This document shows positions 15,749 through 24,813 of a DNA stretch of 38,272 nt, in pieces. The DNA is taken from positions 1-38,272 of the forward strand of contig JAQUVX010000029.1 in assembly GCA_028693165.1 (NCBI GenBank), read 5' to 3'. The translations under genes were made by a program, and so were the position numbers. Source of the stretch: Lachnospiraceae bacterium. Lineage in GTDB: Bacteria > Bacillota > Clostridia > Lachnospirales > Lachnospiraceae. Within the stretch, counting starts at the first letter, position 1. Every line of letters begins with the position of its first letter. The notes below the pieces were generated by a model. It saw only the letters and a program-made list of their open reading frames with translations. It was not told the DNA's origin and did not search any database.

Positions 15749-17213
15749 ATTTCTTACGGTTTTTCTCCAACCGTTCCTGCAAAAGCCGGTCGAATTCGGC
15801 ATCCTCTCCGTGCTGCTGCAGTCTCTGACGACGGCGGGCGCGGCGGCGGGCGAGGGCCTCAGCCTCCTTCTTGCGCTGGTACAAAATCCAGACGATGCCG
15901 CCTGCAATGGCAGCGATGAGAAGGATGACGAAAACAATGGCGAGAGTGGACAGAATCGCGCGCGGATTGATCTTGATGCCGGCGGTGCCCGGAGTGTCTG
16001 GTGCAGTGTCCGGATCGGCGGTGGTGTTCTCCAGCGTCTGGTTTGCGTCTGCGCTGATCTCGCCGGAGGCGGTAGATGCCATGGTCACACCGTCGCGGAC
16101 CATGAGATAGGCCTCGCCGATGGTGCGCTCATTGTAGCTGTAGCGCAGCAGTGCGACAGCCCGGTCGGGATGTGCGTCCGGGAGAGCCTCCACCGAGAGA
16201 GTCGCATCCTCAAATGCAGCATCGAGCGGGAAGGTAGCCACACGCCCGGGCTCGATCATCAGATCGGAAGCCTTGTAGGAGGTGTTGCCCAGATTGATCA
16301 TCTCCTCCCCGGTCACGTAGCGGCTTTCCAGATCTGCGATGACAACGTTCTGGAAGCTGCGAAAGCCGAAAGCCAGAAGTTCTTTGCCATCCACAAAATA
16401 CTGTCTGGGACTGCCCTTTAAGATGACGGAGATCAGGCGGCGGCCATCGCTCTCGGCGTAGGTTACCAGAGTGTTGCCCGCCTTGATGAGGTATCCGGTC
16501 TTGCCGGCCACAGCCGGCGGAAAGTAGTAATTGCTGGACGAATCTTCGGTGATGATCAGCCGGTGCTCGTTGCGGATCGTGAGACCATCGGGATTGTTGG
16601 TGGTCGCTCCCAGCTTGTGGGTGATGGAGGAACTGATCTTGAGCAGCTCTTCGTTGTTGTAAGCCGCCTGGGCGATCAGCGCCATATCGTAGGCGGACAC
16701 GACCTGATTGTCTCCGTTTAATCCGGAAGGATTCTCAAAATAGCTCTCCTGACAGCCCAAATCTGCCAGCTTCTTGTTCATCATATCGACAAAGCCGGAA
16801 ATGCTTCCGGCTGCCTGTTCGGCCAGTGCGTTGGCTGCCTGGTTCGCGGATACCAGCAGCATGGCGTAAAGACAGTCCTCCACGGTGAGCTGGTCACCGG
16901 AAACGACGCTGATCTTGTTTCCGCTGTCGGATTCGACGCTGTAGACCGCATTGTCGGAAAAGGTCACGATGTCGTCCGGCTTGCAGTGTTCCAGCACGAC
17001 GAGGGCAGTCAGGATCTTGGCGATGCTTGCCGGCGGATAGGGAACATGAATGTTCTGGCCGAACAGGATGGCACCGGAGTCAGCGTCCATGACGATTCCG
17101 GCTTCTGCCTGGATTCCGGTGTCAGTGGGCCAGGACGGCTTTGCGTAAGCCGTGAGGACGAAAAGCTGGCAGGCCAGCAGAAAACACGAGATCTGTTTTA
17201 TCTTTTGCTTCAA
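15747..17213 (-). CDS. D-alanyl-D-alanine carboxypeptidase (PBP5/DacA-type, S11 family)
   Basis: A 488-residue cell-wall enzyme that trims the terminal D-Ala of peptidoglycan stem peptides. I chose the TTG start at 17213 because AGGAGGT (complement of 17221-17227) lies seven bases upstream; the longer ATG frame from 17258 has no comparable site and would bury the signal peptide. Residues 1-24 are a signal peptide ending Ala-Tyr-Ala. The penicillin-binding motifs are complete: S-I-A-K at 63-66, S-A-N at 122-124 and K-T-G at 238-240. A PBP5-type C-terminal beta domain follows, then a Ser/Thr/Pro-rich linker, a transmembrane helix near 420-440 and a strongly basic, coiled tail of about 45 residues. 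The tail is longer than the amphipathic anchor of Escherichia coli PBP5. Confidence 0.93.
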   Translation of the reverse strand: MKQKIKQISCFLLACQLFVLTAYAKPSWPTDTGIQAEAGIVMDADSGAILFGQNIHVPYPPASIAKILTALVVLEHCKPDDIVTFSDNAVYSVESDSGNKISVVSGDQLTVEDCLYAMLLVSANQAANALAEQAAGSISGFVDMMNKKLADLGCQESYFENPSGLNGDNQVVSAYDMALIAQAAYNNEELLKISSSITHKLGATTNNPDGLTIRNEHRLIITEDSSSNYYFPPAVAGKTGYLIKAGNTLVTYAESDGRRLISVILKGSPRQYFVDGKELLAFGFRSFQNVVIADLESRYVTGEEMINLGNTSYKASDLMIEPGRVATFPLDAAFEDATLSVEALPDAHPDRAVALLRYSYNERTIGEAYLMVRDGVTMASTASGEISADANQTLENTTADPDTAPDTPGTAGIKINPRAILSTLAIVFVILLIAAIAGGIVWILYQRKKEAEALARRRARRRQRLQQHGEDAEFDRLLQERLEKNRKK

Positions 17214-17333
17214 TATAATAACCTCCTGATTTGACAAAAATGCATACCGCTTAATCATACCTCATACGATTTGATTATTCAAGGAAATATTCTTTAAATT
17301 CCCCCTTCCCTTCTTACGCATTTTGTAGTATGA

Positions 17334-17387
17334 TATACAAGGTACCAGATATAGTTGGTGAAAAAACAAATCAAGACTACATGTAGT
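17334..17387 (+). promoter_or_regulatory. nrdD promoter region with candidate NrdR-type palindromes
   Basis: A weak promoter (TTCTTA at 17311-17316, 17-bp spacer, TATACA at 17334-17339) precedes two dyads: ACCAGATATAGTTGGT (17344-17359) and the perfect palindrome ACTACATGTAGT (17376-17387). Their centres are 30 bp apart. NrdR repressor sites are AT-centred palindromes that usually occur in pairs a whole number of helical turns apart upstream of ribonucleotide reductase genes, so this is a candidate NrdR region. The match to the published consensus is only partial. Confidence 0.35.
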
Positions 17388-17410
17388 ATATATAGGAGAG
17401 GGATGCAGAT

Positions 17411-19600
17411 ATGGGAGTAGAAGTAAAGACAAACGTGATTAAACGAAACGGAAAGGAAGTGTCCTTTGACGTTTCCAAGATCATCAATGCCATTAAAAAG
17501 GCCAATGCGAGTGTGGATCGCCTTCATCAGATGAACGACTACCAGATTCAGGCGGTTGCGGAGATGATTGCCCAGGAGGTGAATGAGGCCCCGCATGCGA
17601 TCAATGTCGAGGATATCCAGGATATGGTGGAGACCGGCATCATGGAGATGCGCGGCTATGAGGTGGCACAGCGGTATGTGCGCTACCGTTACAAGAGAGA
17701 GATCACAAGAAAATCCAACACCACGGACAACGGCATCCTTTCTCTGCTTGAGCATATTAATGAAGAAGTAAAACAGGAAAATTCCAATAAAAACCCGGTA
17801 ATCAACTCTACACAGCGTGACTATATGGCCGGCGAGGTCAGCAAGGATTTGAGCCGCCGTGTGCTGCTGCCGGAGGAGATCGTGCAGGCCCACGAGGCCG
17901 GTATCATTCATTTCCACGATACCGATTACTATGCGCAGAAGGAGCACAACTGTGACCTGATCAACCTGGAGGACATGCTGCAGAACGGCACCGTGATCAG
18001 CGAGACCATGATCGAGAAGCCGCACAGCTTTTCCACCGCCTGCAACGTGACCACACAGATCGTGGCGCAGGTTGCCAGCAACCAGTACGGCGGACAGTCC
18101 TTTACCCTGGCACACCTGGCTCCGTTTGTGGACATCAGCCGCCAGAAGATCAAGAAAAGCGTGATCGAGGAACGTCAGGAATGCGGCGAATCCATGGATG
18201 AGGAGATCATTTCCAGGGTTGTGAAACGCAGACTGGACGAGGAGATCAAGAAGGGCATTCAGACCATTCAGTATCAGCTCATCACACTGATGACCTGCAA
18301 CGGACAGGCACCGTTCGTCACCGTATTCATGTATCTGGATGAAGTTCCGGAGGGACGCACCCGGGAAGATCTGGCAATGATCATCAGGGAAGTCATGGTT
18401 CAGAGAATGCAGGGCGTGAAGAATGAGAAGGGTGTGCTGATCACACCGGCGTTCCCGAAGCTGATCTACGTGCTGGACGAGGATAATATTACGGAGGATG
18501 CGCCTTACTGGTATCTGACGGAGCTGGCTGCAAAATGTACCGCGAAGCGGATGGTTCCGGATTACATTTCCGCGAAGATCATGCGCGAACTGAAAAAGGG
18601 CTGTGTCTATCCGTGCATGGGCTGCCGTTCCTTCCTGACCGTGGAGGATTCCCAGAGAAATACAGACGGAAGCCACAAGTTCTACGGCCGCTTCAATCAG
18701 GGCGTGGTAACCATCAATCTGGTGGACGTGGCCTGCTCGGCGGAGGGCGATATGGAGCGTTTCTGGCAGATTCTGGACGAACGTCTGGAGCTGTGCCACC
18801 GTGCACTGCGCTGCCGGCATGAGCGCCTTCTCGGAACCATTTCCGATGTGGCACCGATCCTCTGGCAGAATGGCGCGCTGGCCCGTTTAAAGAAGGGCGA
18901 GACCATCGACAAGCTGCTGTTCGGCGGATATTCTACCATCTCTCTGGGTTATGCAGGCCTGCAGGAGATGTGTATGCGGATGATGGGCAAATCCCACACC
19001 GATCCGGACGCGAAGGAATTTGCATTGTCTGTGATGCAGTGTCTGAACGACAAGTGCGCAGAGTGGAAGGCGGCGGAGAACATCAGCTATTCCGTTTATG
19101 GGACACCGATGGAATCTACCACATATAAATTTTCAAAATGTCTGCAGAAACGCTTCGGCATCATTCCGGGCGTGACGGATAAGAACTATATTACCAACAG
19201 CTATCATGTGCATGTGACTGAGGAGATTGATGCCTTCAGCAAACTGAAATTCGAGTCGGATTTTCAGAAGCTGTCACCGGGCGGTGCGATCAGCTACGTG
19301 GAGGTGCCGAACATGCAGGACAATATCCCGGCAGTGCTTACCGTGATGCAGTTCATCTACGAAAACATCATGTACGCGGAGTTAAACACTAAGAGTGATT
19401 ACTGTGAGTGCTGCGGCTATGGCGGCGAGATCAAGATTGTAGAGGATGAGTCCGGCAAGCTGGTATGGGAGTGCCCGAACTGCGGCAACCGTGACCAGGA
19501 TAAGATGTCCGTGGCCCGCAGAACCTGCGGCTACATCGGAACACAGTTCTGGAACCAGGGGCGTACCCAGGAGATCAAGGACCGGGTGCTGCATCTGTAA
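17411..19600 (+). CDS. nrdD: Anaerobic ribonucleoside-triphosphate reductase (class III)
   Basis: A 729-residue glycyl-radical enzyme that makes deoxyribonucleotides without oxygen. Residues 1-95 form an ATP-cone allosteric domain (V-I-K-R-N-G-K-E-V-S-F-D). The catalytic barrel follows, with the F-H-D-T-D-Y and H-S-F-S-T-A-C-N blocks. Near the end are two Cys pairs of the zinc site (C-E-C-C-G and C-P-N-C-G) and the radical motif R-T-C-G-Y-I-G at 704-710, with Gly707 as the expected radical. The length is typical. GGAGAGGG precedes the ATG. The activating enzyme NrdG, often directly downstream, is not here; a terminator follows instead, so nrdG must lie elsewhere. Confidence 0.97.
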   Translation: MGVEVKTNVIKRNGKEVSFDVSKIINAIKKANASVDRLHQMNDYQIQAVAEMIAQEVNEAPHAINVEDIQDMVETGIMEMRGYEVAQRYVRYRYKREITRKSNTTDNGILSLLEHINEEVKQENSNKNPVINSTQRDYMAGEVSKDLSRRVLLPEEIVQAHEAGIIHFHDTDYYAQKEHNCDLINLEDMLQNGTVISETMIEKPHSFSTACNVTTQIVAQVASNQYGGQSFTLAHLAPFVDISRQKIKKSVIEERQECGESMDEEIISRVVKRRLDEEIKKGIQTIQYQLITLMTCNGQAPFVTVFMYLDEVPEGRTREDLAMIIREVMVQRMQGVKNEKGVLITPAFPKLIYVLDEDNITEDAPYWYLTELAAKCTAKRMVPDYISAKIMRELKKGCVYPCMGCRSFLTVEDSQRNTDGSHKFYGRFNQGVVTINLVDVACSAEGDMERFWQILDERLELCHRALRCRHERLLGTISDVAPILWQNGALARLKKGETIDKLLFGGYSTISLGYAGLQEMCMRMMGKSHTDPDAKEFALSVMQCLNDKCAEWKAAENISYSVYGTPMESTTYKFSKCLQKRFGIIPGVTDKNYITNSYHVHVTEEIDAFSKLKFESDFQKLSPGGAISYVEVPNMQDNIPAVLTVMQFIYENIMYAELNTKSDYCECCGYGGEIKIVEDESGKLVWECPNCGNRDQDKMSVARRTCGYIGTQFWNQGRTQEIKDRVLHL

Positions 19601-19615
19601 CATCAGAAACCATGG

Positions 19616-19646
19616 AAAGGGGTTGTCAAAAGACAGCCCTTTTTTC
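19616..19646 (+). terminator. Intrinsic terminator of nrdD
   Basis: AAAGGGGTTGTC (19616-19627), loop AAAA and GACAGCCC followed by a run of T residues form a 12-bp stem (two G-T pairs) with a T tract, 16 bases after the nrdD stop. Confidence 0.85.
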
Positions 19647-19657
19647 ATGCGAGAGCA

Positions 19658-19686
19658 TTGACTATATTGTAAAAACACTGTAAACT
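19658..19686 (+). promoter_or_regulatory. Promoter of the nucleoside ABC importer operon
   Basis: TTGACT (19658-19663), a 17-bp spacer and TAAACT (19681-19686) form a good sigma-A promoter directly after the nrdD terminator. The predicted leader is about 60 bases long, too short for a purine riboswitch. Confidence 0.65.
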
Positions 19687-19700
19687 GGCAGTAGCCGCAT

Positions 19701-19719
19701 TATTTCAAAGCATGAAATA
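19701..19719. promoter_or_regulatory. Candidate operator dyad in the BMP-operon leader
   Basis: TATTTCA (19701-19707) and TGAAATA (19713-19719) are perfect inverted arms around a 5-base centre, just downstream of the predicted transcription start. This is a classic repressor position. It could also be a small RNA hairpin. Confidence 0.35.
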
Positions 19720-19755
19720 GAACATGCAGGCAGAGACTAAGAGGAGAAAAGAGAC

Positions 19756-21027
19756 ATGAGAAAATTAGTAAGTGTTGTATTGGCAGCAGCGATGGCAGTA
19801 TCACTGAGCGCATGTGGTTCGTCCAAACCGGCAGAGACCACAGCGGCAGGGGCAGCAGAGACAGCAGCAGAGACCACGGCAGCAGGCGCGGCAGATGCAG
19901 CGGCAGAGACGACAGCAGCCGTAGCAGGAAGCGGTATTGCGAAAGAGGATTTGAAGGTTGGTTTCATCTACATCGGTGATGAAAATGAAGGCTATACCGC
20001 AGCACATTATGCAGGTGCGATGGAGATGAAGGAAGCACTTGGACTGGCCGATGACCAGCTCATCATAAAGTGGAACATCCCGGAGGATGAGACCTGTTAC
20101 GACGCAGCAGTGGATCTGGCAGATCAGGGCTGCAATATTATCTTTTCCAACAGCTTCGGTCACGAGCCGTATGTGATGCAGGCAGCAGCCGAGTTCCCGG
20201 AGGTTCAGTTCTGCCATGCGACCGGATATCAGGCAGCGACCAGCGGACTGGCTAACATGCACAATTATTTCACTTCTGTATATGAATCCCGTTATGTATC
20301 CGGTGTTGTTGCGGGCATGAAGCTCAACGAGATGATTGCAGACGGCAAGCTCACCGAAGATACAGCGAAGATCGGTTATGTGGGCGCATTCCCGTATGCC
20401 GAGGTGATCAGCGGATACACTTCCTTCTTCCTGGGCGTTCGTTCCGTATGTCCGTCCGCTACCATGGAAGTGACCTACACCAACAGCTGGGCAAGCTTCG
20501 ATCTGGAGAAAGAGGCAGCAGAGGCTCTGGTTGCAGATGGCTGTGTTCTGATCAGCCAGCACGCAGATACCACCGGTGCTCCGACGGCATGTGAGGCAGC
20601 AGGCGTTCCGGTTGTTGGCTACAATATTTCCATGATTGCTACGGCTCCGACGCAGGCGCTGACCTCCGCTTCGATCAACTGGGGTCCGTATGTGACCTAT
20701 GCAACCCAGTCTGTTCTTGATGGAACCGCGATTGATGTTGACTGGTGCAAGGGCTATGCAGAAGGCGCAGACAAGATTACCGAGCTGAATGCAGCGGCAG
20801 TGGCAGAAGGCACAGCAGAGAAGGTAAAGGAAGTGGAGGACGCTCTGATTGCAGAAACGCTTCATGTATTTGACACTTCAACCTGGACCGTAGATGGACA
20901 GAAGATGGATACCTATGAGAAGAATGGCCTTGAGTATATTTCCGACGGATATTTCCATGAGTCTGAATTTGCATCCGCTCCGGCCTTTGATCTGGTTATT
21001 GACGGAATCACGGATTTGACGAAATAG
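19756..21027 (+). CDS. BMP-family (Med/PnrA-like) nucleoside-binding lipoprotein
   Basis: A 423-residue extracytoplasmic binding protein for an ABC importer. Residues 1-19 are a lipoprotein signal (Leu-Ser-Ala-Cys), Cys20 is the lipidated residue, and residues 21-60 form an Ala/Glu/Thr-rich repetitive linker. The mature domain opens with K-V-G-F-I-Y-I-G-D-E-N-E-G-Y and continues with the basic membrane protein (PF02608) fold. In related systems this family binds purine nucleosides or related ligands. A good promoter and a dyad lie upstream and AGAGGAG precedes the ATG. The gene is followed by a hairpin and then the ATPase and two permeases, the usual order. Confidence 0.92.
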   Translation: MRKLVSVVLAAAMAVSLSACGSSKPAETTAAGAAETAAETTAAGAADAAAETTAAVAGSGIAKEDLKVGFIYIGDENEGYTAAHYAGAMEMKEALGLADDQLIIKWNIPEDETCYDAAVDLADQGCNIIFSNSFGHEPYVMQAAAEFPEVQFCHATGYQAATSGLANMHNYFTSVYESRYVSGVVAGMKLNEMIADGKLTEDTAKIGYVGAFPYAEVISGYTSFFLGVRSVCPSATMEVTYTNSWASFDLEKEAAEALVADGCVLISQHADTTGAPTACEAAGVPVVGYNISMIATAPTQALTSASINWGPYVTYATQSVLDGTAIDVDWCKGYAEGADKITELNAAAVAEGTAEKVKEVEDALIAETLHVFDTSTWTVDGQKMDTYEKNGLEYISDGYFHESEFASAPAFDLVIDGITDLTK

Positions 21028-21041
21028 AACAGTATTACGAG

Positions 21042-21069
21042 GCGGGACTGCCTTTACCGGTAGTTCCGC
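21042..21069 (+). terminator. Attenuating hairpin after the binding-protein gene
   Basis: GCGGGACTGCC (21042-21052), loop TTTACC and GGTAGTTCCGC (21059-21069) form an 11-bp stem with two G-T pairs, followed by an imperfect T-rich stretch. As with the hairpin at 7184-7212, it sits between the binding-protein gene and the membrane-component genes and probably sets their relative levels. Confidence 0.6.
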
Positions 21070-21124
21070 TATTTCTTTTGAAGAACCTATCGTTACGCAG
21101 GAGAATAGAAAATGGAGGAACGCG

Positions 21125-22663
21125 GTGGAACAGGGGAATTACGCCATTGAGCTGAAGAATATTACGAAACGATTCGGGAAAGTCGTAGCCAATGACAAGG
21201 TATGTCTGGCTGTGAAGAAGGGGGAGATCCTTTCGATTCTGGGGGAAAACGGAAGCGGAAAGACGACCCTGATGAATATGCTTTCCGGGATCTACTTCCC
21301 GGATGAGGGGCAGATTCTGGTGGATGGAAACGAAGTGACCATCGCATCGCCAAAGGATTCGTTTGAGCTGGGAATCGGAATGATTCATCAGCATTTCAAG
21401 CTGGTGGATGTGCTGACGGCGGCGGAGAATATCATCCTGGGACTGCCGGGGAAAGAGATTCTGGACATGCCGGCTGTGACGGCGAAGATCCGTGAGCTGA
21501 TTGACCGGTATGGATTTGAATTGAATCCCAATCAAAAGATCTACGAGATGTCCGTTTCACAGAAACAGACGGTGGAGATTGTCAAGGTGCTGTACCGTGG
21601 AGCCAGCATGCTGATTCTGGATGAGCCGACAGCGGTTCTGACACCGCAGGAGACGGAAAAGCTGTTTGCGATTCTGCGGAATATGAGAGCAGCCGGTCAC
21701 TCGATCATTATCATTACCCACAAGCTGAATGAGGTGCTGGAGCTTTCAGACCGCGTGGCGGTACTGCGAAAGGGGCAGTATATCGGTACGGTGGAGACGA
21801 AGGATGCCACGGCAGAATCTCTGACCGAGATGATGGTGGGCAAGAAGATCAGTTTGGATATTCATCGGCCGGAGCCGGTGAAGCCGGAAAAACGGCTGGA
21901 GATCAGCGGCTTGAGCTGCGAGAATATAGAGGGAATCCCCACACTTAAGGGCGTGACGTTCACGGCGAACAGCGGGGAGATCCTGGGCATTGCGGGAATC
22001 GCAGGAAGCGGGCAGAAGGAGCTTTTGGAGGCGGTGGCCGGCCTGCAGATTATCACATCAGGAACCATTTCCTACTATCCGCCGGAGGGCGGTCAGGAAA
22101 TCCTGTCGGAGAAGACGGCGGCGGACATCCGCAGCCTGGGCATCCGCCTTTCCTTTGTGCCGGAGGATCGTCTTGGCATGGGACTGGTGGGTTCCATGGA
22201 CATGGTGGACAATATGATGCTGCGCGGCTACAACGAGGGCAAGGGATTTTTCGCAGACCGAAAGACGCCGCGAAAGCTGGCGGAGGAGATCGTGGAGAAG
22301 CTTGAGGTGGCGACTCCGGATGTATCGACTCCGGTGCGCAGTCTGTCAGGCGGCAACGTACAGAAGGTGCTGGTGGGAAGAGAGATTTCCTCGAATCCCA
22401 CGGTGCTGATGGTGGCCTATCCGGTGCGCGGACTGGACATCAACTCTTCTTACACGATCTATGAGCTGCTGAATGAACAGAAGAAAAAGGGCGTGGCGGT
22501 GCTGTGCGTGGGAGAGGATCTGGATGTCCTGCTGGAGCTGTGTGACAAGATTCTGGTGCTCTGCGGCGGAGCCATTACCGGTATCGTGGATGCGAGAACG
22601 ACTACAAAAGAAGAAATCGGTCTTCTGATGACCCGAAACGGAAAGGAGCAGGGAAATGAATAA
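21125..22663 (+). CDS. ABC transporter ATP-binding protein with two ATPase domains (YufO/RbsA-like)
   Basis: A 512-residue double ATPase energising nucleoside import. The first domain has Walker A G-E-N-G-S-G-K-T (40-47), Walker B L-I-L-D-E-P-T-A and a relaxed signature (S-V-S-Q-K-Q). The second has a degenerate Walker A (A-G-I-A-G-S-G-Q-K-E), a proper signature L-S-G-G-N-V-Q-K, and a Walker B with the catalytic Glu replaced (M-V-A-Y-P-V-R-G-L-D). Such asymmetry is normal for this RbsA-like class. Translation starts at GTG (21125) with GGAGG six bases upstream. The end overlaps the permease ATG by eight bases. Confidence 0.94.
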   Translation: MEQGNYAIELKNITKRFGKVVANDKVCLAVKKGEILSILGENGSGKTTLMNMLSGIYFPDEGQILVDGNEVTIASPKDSFELGIGMIHQHFKLVDVLTAAENIILGLPGKEILDMPAVTAKIRELIDRYGFELNPNQKIYEMSVSQKQTVEIVKVLYRGASMLILDEPTAVLTPQETEKLFAILRNMRAAGHSIIIITHKLNEVLELSDRVAVLRKGQYIGTVETKDATAESLTEMMVGKKISLDIHRPEPVKPEKRLEISGLSCENIEGIPTLKGVTFTANSGEILGIAGIAGSGQKELLEAVAGLQIITSGTISYYPPEGGQEILSEKTAADIRSLGIRLSFVPEDRLGMGLVGSMDMVDNMMLRGYNEGKGFFADRKTPRKLAEEIVEKLEVATPDVSTPVRSLSGGNVQKVLVGREISSNPTVLMVAYPVRGLDINSSYTIYELLNEQKKKGVAVLCVGEDLDVLLELCDKILVLCGGAITGIVDARTTTKEEIGLLMTRNGKEQGNE

Positions 22664-23762
22664 AGATGCAATGAAGGGCAGGGAGCCGCTGGCTCATATT
22701 TCCAAACGCGACGAGATCACCATTTGGAAAGCATGGGGAATCCGGCTGGCAGCCATCCTTCTTTCCCTGGTGGTTTGCGCGGGCGTGATCTTTGCGCTGA
22801 CCCGGTTAAACCCGATCGAAGTCTATAAGGCAATTTTTGGCGGTGCGGTAGGCACCTCCAGAAGAGCCTGGGTAACCATCCGTGACGCGCTGACGCTTCT
22901 GTGTATCGCGATTGGACTGGCACCGGCGTTCCGTATGCGGTTCTGGAATACAGGCGCTGAGGGACAGGTACTGGTAGGCGGTGTCGTGACGGCAGCCGTC
23001 ATGATCTATTTTGGCGATGCGCTGCCGACCCCGGTGCTTCTGCTGATCATGCTGGTGGTCAGCATTCTGGCGGGTATGATCTGGGGACTGATTCCAGCCG
23101 TATTCAAAGCGTACTGGAATACCAACGAGACCTTGTTTACGCTGATGTTAAATTACGTGGCGATGCAGATTGTTACCTTCTGCATTGTATTCTGGGAGAA
23201 TCCGGCGGGCTCCAACACGGTGGGCGTCATCAATTCCGCCACAAAGGGCGGTTGGATGCCGGCGCTGGGCGGTCTGACCTATGGCTGGAATCTGCTGATC
23301 GTACTGGCATTGGCTTACGGCGTGTATGTGTATCTGCGCCTGAGCAAGCAGGGCTATGAGGTGGCGGTCGTGGGAGAAAGCGAGAGCACGGCCAAATACG
23401 TGGGAATCAATGTGAAGAAGGTCATCATGCGGACCATGGCGATCTCCGGCGGTATCTGCGGTCTGGCGGGCTTTCTGATCGTCAGTGCCTGCAGCCACAC
23501 GATCTCCACGAGCACCGCAGGCGGACGCGGTTTCACGGCGATCATCGTGGCGTGGCTTGCGAAATTCAACACCTTTGCGATGATATTGGTATCCTTCTTT
23601 CTGGTGTTCATGCAGAAGGGGGCGATGCAGATCGCTTCCCAGTTCAATCTGAATGAGAATGCCTCGGACGTCATTACAGGAATCATTCTCTTCTTTATCC
23701 TTGGAAGTGAATTTTTCATTCGCTACAAAGTAGAACTGCGCGGCAGACGGAAGGAGGCGTAA
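22656..23762 (+). CDS. Nucleoside-type ABC transporter permease 1 (YufP-like, BPD_transp_2)
   Basis: A 368-residue inner-membrane permease with about ten hydrophobic segments. It carries the long N-terminal extension and the family motifs F-W-N-T-G-A-E-G-Q and A-G-G-R-G-F-T-A-I-I-V-A-W-L-A, near the loop that couples to the ATPase. It overlaps the ATPase gene by eight bases and is followed, four bases after its stop, by the second permease. The pair forms the heterodimeric channel of the importer. Confidence 0.93.
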   Translation: MNKDAMKGREPLAHISKRDEITIWKAWGIRLAAILLSLVVCAGVIFALTRLNPIEVYKAIFGGAVGTSRRAWVTIRDALTLLCIAIGLAPAFRMRFWNTGAEGQVLVGGVVTAAVMIYFGDALPTPVLLLIMLVVSILAGMIWGLIPAVFKAYWNTNETLFTLMLNYVAMQIVTFCIVFWENPAGSNTVGVINSATKGGWMPALGGLTYGWNLLIVLALAYGVYVYLRLSKQGYEVAVVGESESTAKYVGINVKKVIMRTMAISGGICGLAGFLIVSACSHTISTSTAGGRGFTAIIVAWLAKFNTFAMILVSFFLVFMQKGAMQIASQFNLNENASDVITGIILFFILGSEFFIRYKVELRGRRKEA

Positions 23763-23766
23763 GACC

Positions 23767-24747
23767 ATGGGAGTGTTTGTAATCTTTATTCAAAAGGCCA
23801 TTGGACAGGGCATCGGTATGCTTTACGGGGCGCTGGGAGAAATTGTGACCGAGAAATCGGGCAACCTGAATCTGGGTGTGCCGGGAATCATGTATATGGG
23901 CGGAATCGCCGGGCTGATGGGCGCATTTTTGTATGAAAAATCGGTGGCACAGCCCAATGGAACGGTGGGGCTTTTGATTTCCTTTGCCTGTGCATTTCTG
24001 TGTGCGATGCTGGGCGGTCTGATCTACAGTGTGCTGACTATTACGCTGCGGGCCAACCAGAATGTAACCGGTCTGGCGCTTACGACCTTTGGCGTCGGCT
24101 TTGGAAACTTCTTCGGCGGTTCCCTGTCTCAGCTGGCAGGCGGTGTGGGTCAGATTTCCGTAGCGGCTACGGGGGCGGCTTACAAGAAGACGATTCCCGG
24201 CCTGTCGAATCTGGGCGTGATCGGAGACATCTTCTTCTCCTATGGATTTTTGACCTACCTGTGCATCGTCATTGCGCTGGTGCTGGCATTTTTCCTGGCG
24301 AAGACCCGCAAGGGCCTGAATCTGCGCGCGGTCGGCGAGAATCCGGGCACGGCAGATGCCGCCGGAATCAATGTGACCCGGTACAAATATCTGGCGACCT
24401 GCATCGGCAGCGGAATCAGCGGTCTGGGCGGTCTGTATTTCGTCATGGAGTACGCGGGCGGAACCTGGACCAACAACGGTTTTGGCGACCGCGGCTGGCT
24501 GGCGATCGCACTGGTTATTTTTGCACTGTGGAAACCGCTGAATGCCATCTGGGGATCGATTCTGTTTGGCGGACTTTATATCCTGTACCTTTATATTCCG
24601 GGTCTGAACCGGAGCACGCAGGAAATTTTCAAAATGCTTCCTTATGTGGTGACCATCGTGGTGCTGGTGGTGACCAGCTTCCGGAAGTCGCGGGAGAATC
24701 AGCCGCCGGACAGTCTGGGGCTGCCCTATTTTAGAGAAGACCGATAG
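23767..24747 (+). CDS. Nucleoside-type ABC transporter permease 2 (YufQ-like, BPD_transp_2)
   Basis: A 326-residue inner-membrane permease with about nine hydrophobic segments. Near the N-terminus it has the typical G-A-L-G-E-I-V-T-E-K-S-G-N-L-N-L-G-V-P-G stretch, and later R-A-V-G-E-N-P-G-T-A-D-A-A-G-I-N-V, the region that contacts the ATPase. It is the last gene of the importer operon. Its TAG is also part of the -35 element of the next promoter. Confidence 0.93.
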   Translation: MGVFVIFIQKAIGQGIGMLYGALGEIVTEKSGNLNLGVPGIMYMGGIAGLMGAFLYEKSVAQPNGTVGLLISFACAFLCAMLGGLIYSVLTITLRANQNVTGLALTTFGVGFGNFFGGSLSQLAGGVGQISVAATGAAYKKTIPGLSNLGVIGDIFFSYGFLTYLCIVIALVLAFFLAKTRKGLNLRAVGENPGTADAAGINVTRYKYLATCIGSGISGLGGLYFVMEYAGGTWTNNGFGDRGWLAIALVIFALWKPLNAIWGSILFGGLYILYLYIPGLNRSTQEIFKMLPYVVTIVVLVVTSFRKSRENQPPDSLGLPYFREDR

Positions 24748-24773
24748 ACATCACATTTTCATCGTGGTATAAT
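24745..24773 (+). promoter_or_regulatory. Promoter of the DUF975/Wzt-like gene group
   Basis: TAGACA (24745-24750) overlaps the stop codon of the permease gene. A 17-bp spacer leads to TATAAT (24768-24773) with an extended TGG. This is the strongest promoter match in the window and marks the start of the glycan-related block. Confidence 0.7.
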
Positions 24774-24813
24774 GAGCGTTAGTGAGCCAGAGTGTTGACA
24801 GGAGGATAATATT

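Noticed and set aside
17294-18820. 508-residue open frame antisense to nrdD
   Set aside because: It lies wholly opposite the conserved nrdD frame and its promoter, has no ribosome binding site or family motifs, and is rich in His/Leu/Asp as expected of a frame opposite a codon-biased gene.
19687-19755. Purine riboswitch upstream of the nucleoside importer
   Set aside because: The leader is only about 60 bases and shows a simple dyad, without the three-way junction of a purine aptamer.
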